From: Filimonas sp. | Lineage (GTDB): Bacteria; Bacteroidota; Bacteroidia; Chitinophagales; Chitinophagaceae | Direction of reading: 5' to 3' | Assembly (NCBI GenBank): GCA_017306865.1 | Contig: JAFKHH010000027.1 | Span: forward strand, 1 to 64,000 | DNA: 64,000 nt | Position numbers and translations under genes: made by a program | The notes under the pieces: generated by a model | The model's database searches: none | Seen by the model: the letters and a program-made list of their open reading frames with translations, nothing else | What the model was told of the DNA's origin: nothing | In this document: positions 62,216 to 64,000 of the stretch, in pieces | Position numbering within the stretch: the first letter of the stretch is position 1 | Layout: every line of letters begins with the position of its first letter

Positions 62216-62285
62216 TTCTTTTTTATCCAATAAAATCGTGGCTAGTGAGAGGTATTGCGCATTCAACATTCAACCACAACCAATA

Positions 62286-62750
62286 ATGAAACCAAACCCA
62301 TTCCGCTGTTTATGCACCTACCTGGCTATCGCATCAACAGTTACATCCTCTTGCAAAAACAAGCCTATTGCAGGCAAATCTGCAGTTACCAATTTATACG
62401 GCACATGGGAATTGCACTCTGCACAAACAATTAAAAGAGGCGATACCATAACTACCTTCCCCATTGCAGGCTTGCAGGTAATGAAACTGTTTAACAGCAC
62501 ACACTTTGCTTGCTTCAGGCATGACACAACAAATGCCACTGCAACTACAGAGAGCTACAGCGGCATTTATACTTTATCAGGTAACCAGTATGCGGAGCAA
62601 ATAACGTATGCAAGTACACGGTCACTGGAACGCACTACAGCCTATTTTTTTCTGCAACTGCGTGGTGACACACTTGTGCAACATGTAAAAGAAAAAGCGG
62701 ATAGTGTAGACGTGTATGAAGAAAAAATAGAAACGTATCTACGTAAGTAA
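62286..62750 (+). CDS. Small lipoprotein of unknown function
   Basis: 154 residues from the ATG at 62286, which gives a lipoprotein signal (STVTSSCKN, Cys at about 23). The mature part has a lipocalin-like start, NLYGTWELHSAQTIKRGDTI, then beta strands (YSGIYTLSGNQYAEQITYA). Lipocalin-like folds bind small hydrophobic molecules; no ligand can be named. It is convergent with the peptidase gene, with six bases between stops. Confidence 0.75.
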   Translation: MKPNPFRCLCTYLAIASTVTSSCKNKPIAGKSAVTNLYGTWELHSAQTIKRGDTITTFPIAGLQVMKLFNSTHFACFRHDTTNATATTESYSGIYTLSGNQYAEQITYASTRSLERTTAYFFLQLRGDTLVQHVKEKADSVDVYEEKIETYLRK

Positions 62751-62756
62751 GCGCTT

Positions 62757-63701
62757 TTATTTTTCTCCGAACTGTTCCGTATCTATCCATTCTGCTTTTG
62801 TCATGCTCCACCAGTCATCAGCAATGCCACGGAGAATATATTCGTAAGGCAGCCATCCATAGCCCCCATCACCCCATCCAGTACCCCAGGAGTTCCTGAT
62901 CATAATAGCACCTGTGGTAACAATGCTTCTATTGCCAGGGTTTACAATTTTCATAGTGTCATCATAACCCACAGTCATTACTGCATGTCCGCCATCTACC
63001 GTTTCTTTCTTGTCAGGAAAAGGTATTTTACCATCATCTGCAAGCTGAAGTGAGGAGTAGCAGGTAAACCCAAAGACCAAAGGCAACCCATTACGCAGGC
63101 TATCTTTGATCTTTTCCAGCAGTTGTGGCTTGGTTACGCCAAGGCCGTCTAAACGATAATAAAGCAATGCCTGGAAGTTTTGTGCGTAGGAATACAAGAA
63201 CGCTGTCGGCTCTTCATCATATTTATTCTCTACATAAGGCCAATACTTTTCCGGCGGCAATCCGAAAAGCGCCATTGCCCCCATCATCGTGCGCAGGTAT
63301 CCTCCGGAATCGCCTGTCCATCCGAGCAGGTTACGCGTTGCTTTGTAAAGAAACAGGCGCGAAGCATCTACATATTTGCCAAATGCACGACGCTCAAAAT
63401 ATTCGTACAATCCTGTTCCTGCATGTGCGGTACATGAGCCCAGATGCCCCTGGTCATCGATCGGTGAGCACCACTGGCGCAGGTCTACTTTTGTTGGCAC
63501 TGCCGCAGCCTTTACTGGTTTACCAGACCGTGCCCCCTTCTTCCCTTTCGTGTGTACACGGCTGAGGATATCGCTTACGGTTTCTTTTACGCCACGGGCT
63601 TCCTGCTTAGGCGTTAATTCGTCTGTAGACGGCGTATTATCCCGGTAATCAGGCAGGTCTTTCAACCAACCCTTTCCCCTGGATGCTGCAATACTGGACA
63701 T
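62757..63701 (-). CDS. C1 (papain) family cysteine peptidase
   Basis: 314 residues. Oxyanion Gln84 and catalytic Cys90 (DDQGHLGSCTAHA), His239 (DGGHAVMTVGYDD) and Asn270 (RNSWGTGWGDGGYGWLP) complete the papain set. The N-terminal 70 residues start with RGKGWLKDLPDYRDN, a known lead-in of this bacterial group, and are basic and Ala-rich afterward, possibly acting as a short propeptide. No signal peptide is visible, so it may be cytoplasmic or exported by another route. Confidence 0.92.
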   Translation of the reverse strand: MSSIAASRGKGWLKDLPDYRDNTPSTDELTPKQEARGVKETVSDILSRVHTKGKKGARSGKPVKAAAVPTKVDLRQWCSPIDDQGHLGSCTAHAGTGLYEYFERRAFGKYVDASRLFLYKATRNLLGWTGDSGGYLRTMMGAMALFGLPPEKYWPYVENKYDEEPTAFLYSYAQNFQALLYYRLDGLGVTKPQLLEKIKDSLRNGLPLVFGFTCYSSLQLADDGKIPFPDKKETVDGGHAVMTVGYDDTMKIVNPGNRSIVTTGAIMIRNSWGTGWGDGGYGWLPYEYILRGIADDWWSMTKAEWIDTEQFGEK

Positions 63702-63865
63702 AACATTGATTATTTATAGGTGAATATGTATAACTACGAGTGGAGTGTATAACCATGCGGAGAAAATAGCCAATGCGCTCGTGTGCATTCCGGCTACGAT
63801 ATTAGCACAAGAGCGAATGGAATACAATGTGATTTCTCACAGCCGGATGATGTTGCATAAATATT

Positions 63866-63892
63866 CCCCGCAGAGGCGGAGAGAACAGGGAG
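63866..63892 (+). repeat. CCGCAGAGGCGGAGAGAAC word repeat
   Basis: A single arm of the CACCGCAGAG word family. Nothing else is recognisable between 63702 and 64000 apart from upstream sequence of the peptidase gene. Confidence 0.5.
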
Positions 63893-64000
63893 ATTTAATA
63901 TCTATCTGCAGCCCCCTGGTCAGCGCCTCTTGTGTCACTCACTGCACCGTTCCGTACATAGCCCGGCTAAACCTGCCAGCTTTTCATAATACACAACATA

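Noticed and set aside
1-64000. tRNA or rRNA genes
   Set aside because: I read the gaps between genes for cloverleaf arms and conserved TTCGA loops and found none that fold as a tRNA. The GTTCGA words at 56946 and 57035 belong to perfect 10-bp hairpins.

Overview
The window looks like chromosome from a Bacteroidota member, most likely Chitinophagaceae or a close relative; this is inferred from gene content, without any database search. Supporting features are an ECF sigma / FecR / STN cluster, a PUR-alpha-like DUF3276 protein, a GH18 chitinase, many hybrid histidine kinases, weak Shine-Dalgarno signals, and promoters of the Bacteroidota type (TTTG, about 18-20 bases, TAnnTTTG; clearest at 48742-48771). 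I see no rRNA, tRNA, CRISPR array, transposase, integrase or prophage gene.

Layout. 268-4764: a six-PAS hybrid kinase behind an acetyltransferase (- strand). 4980-11943: a compact + strand exopolysaccharide operon with a TolC-like protein, a Wzz/Wzc-like protein with an eroded ATP site, a membrane GT2, a 46-residue membrane protein, an O-antigen ligase/polymerase-like protein and a GT4-type transferase. 12257-14405: two overlapping fatty acid desaturases. 14467-18035: an AT-rich accessory patch with a secreted protein, three immunity-like genes (one conserved hypothetical, DUF2199, DUF4241) and a thioredoxin-fold protein without its CxxC. 18083-30988: a second polysaccharide block with a duplicated GT2 pair, a flippase, an acyltransferase 3, three more GT2 genes, and a sugar transferase with a receiver-like N-terminus encoded directly behind a stand-alone receiver. 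A four-gene partner-switching module (PP2C phosphatase with receiver, STAS, SiaB-like kinase, membrane protein) sits inside this block.

31629-44406: mostly housekeeping genes (type II NADH dehydrogenase, glycosylasparaginase, cutC, HEAT-like, TPR lipoprotein, sppA, folK, deoxynucleoside kinase, MFS). 45293-52000: SPFH-GYF and zinc-ribbon proteins, DUF3276, an ABC exporter and nitronate monooxygenase. 52186-54870: ECF sigma, FecR and an STN protein with a short barrel-like C-terminus. 54920-63701: methyltransferase, APH-like kinase, GH18 chitinase, a dimerization-domain-only histidine protein next to a hybrid kinase, a NarL-type regulator, a lipoprotein and a papain-like peptidase.

The most unusual content is between the genes. 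(1) A family of degenerate word palindromes in several sequence dialects (AAGTACGAAGTACT, TTTGAGATTTGA, TTTAATTGTTCAATTG, GTGAATCGTGAAACGG, GTTTCATGGTTTCA, TATAAAGTATA) lies at gene ends, and many stop codons fall inside or next to them. (2) A roughly 320-bp structured repeat occurs three times in tandem at 21355-22292, twice in tandem at 44635-45232 and once at 47851-48143, with an internal hairpin whose two arms change together between copies. (3) Pairs of hairpins occur at 15476-15603 and 28279-28332, where the members are reverse complements with matching loops, and at 56946-57064. (4) A 12-bp stem with a terminator-like T tract holds the start codon of the gene at 17568 in its loop. I regard (1) and (2) as the best candidates for something undescribed.
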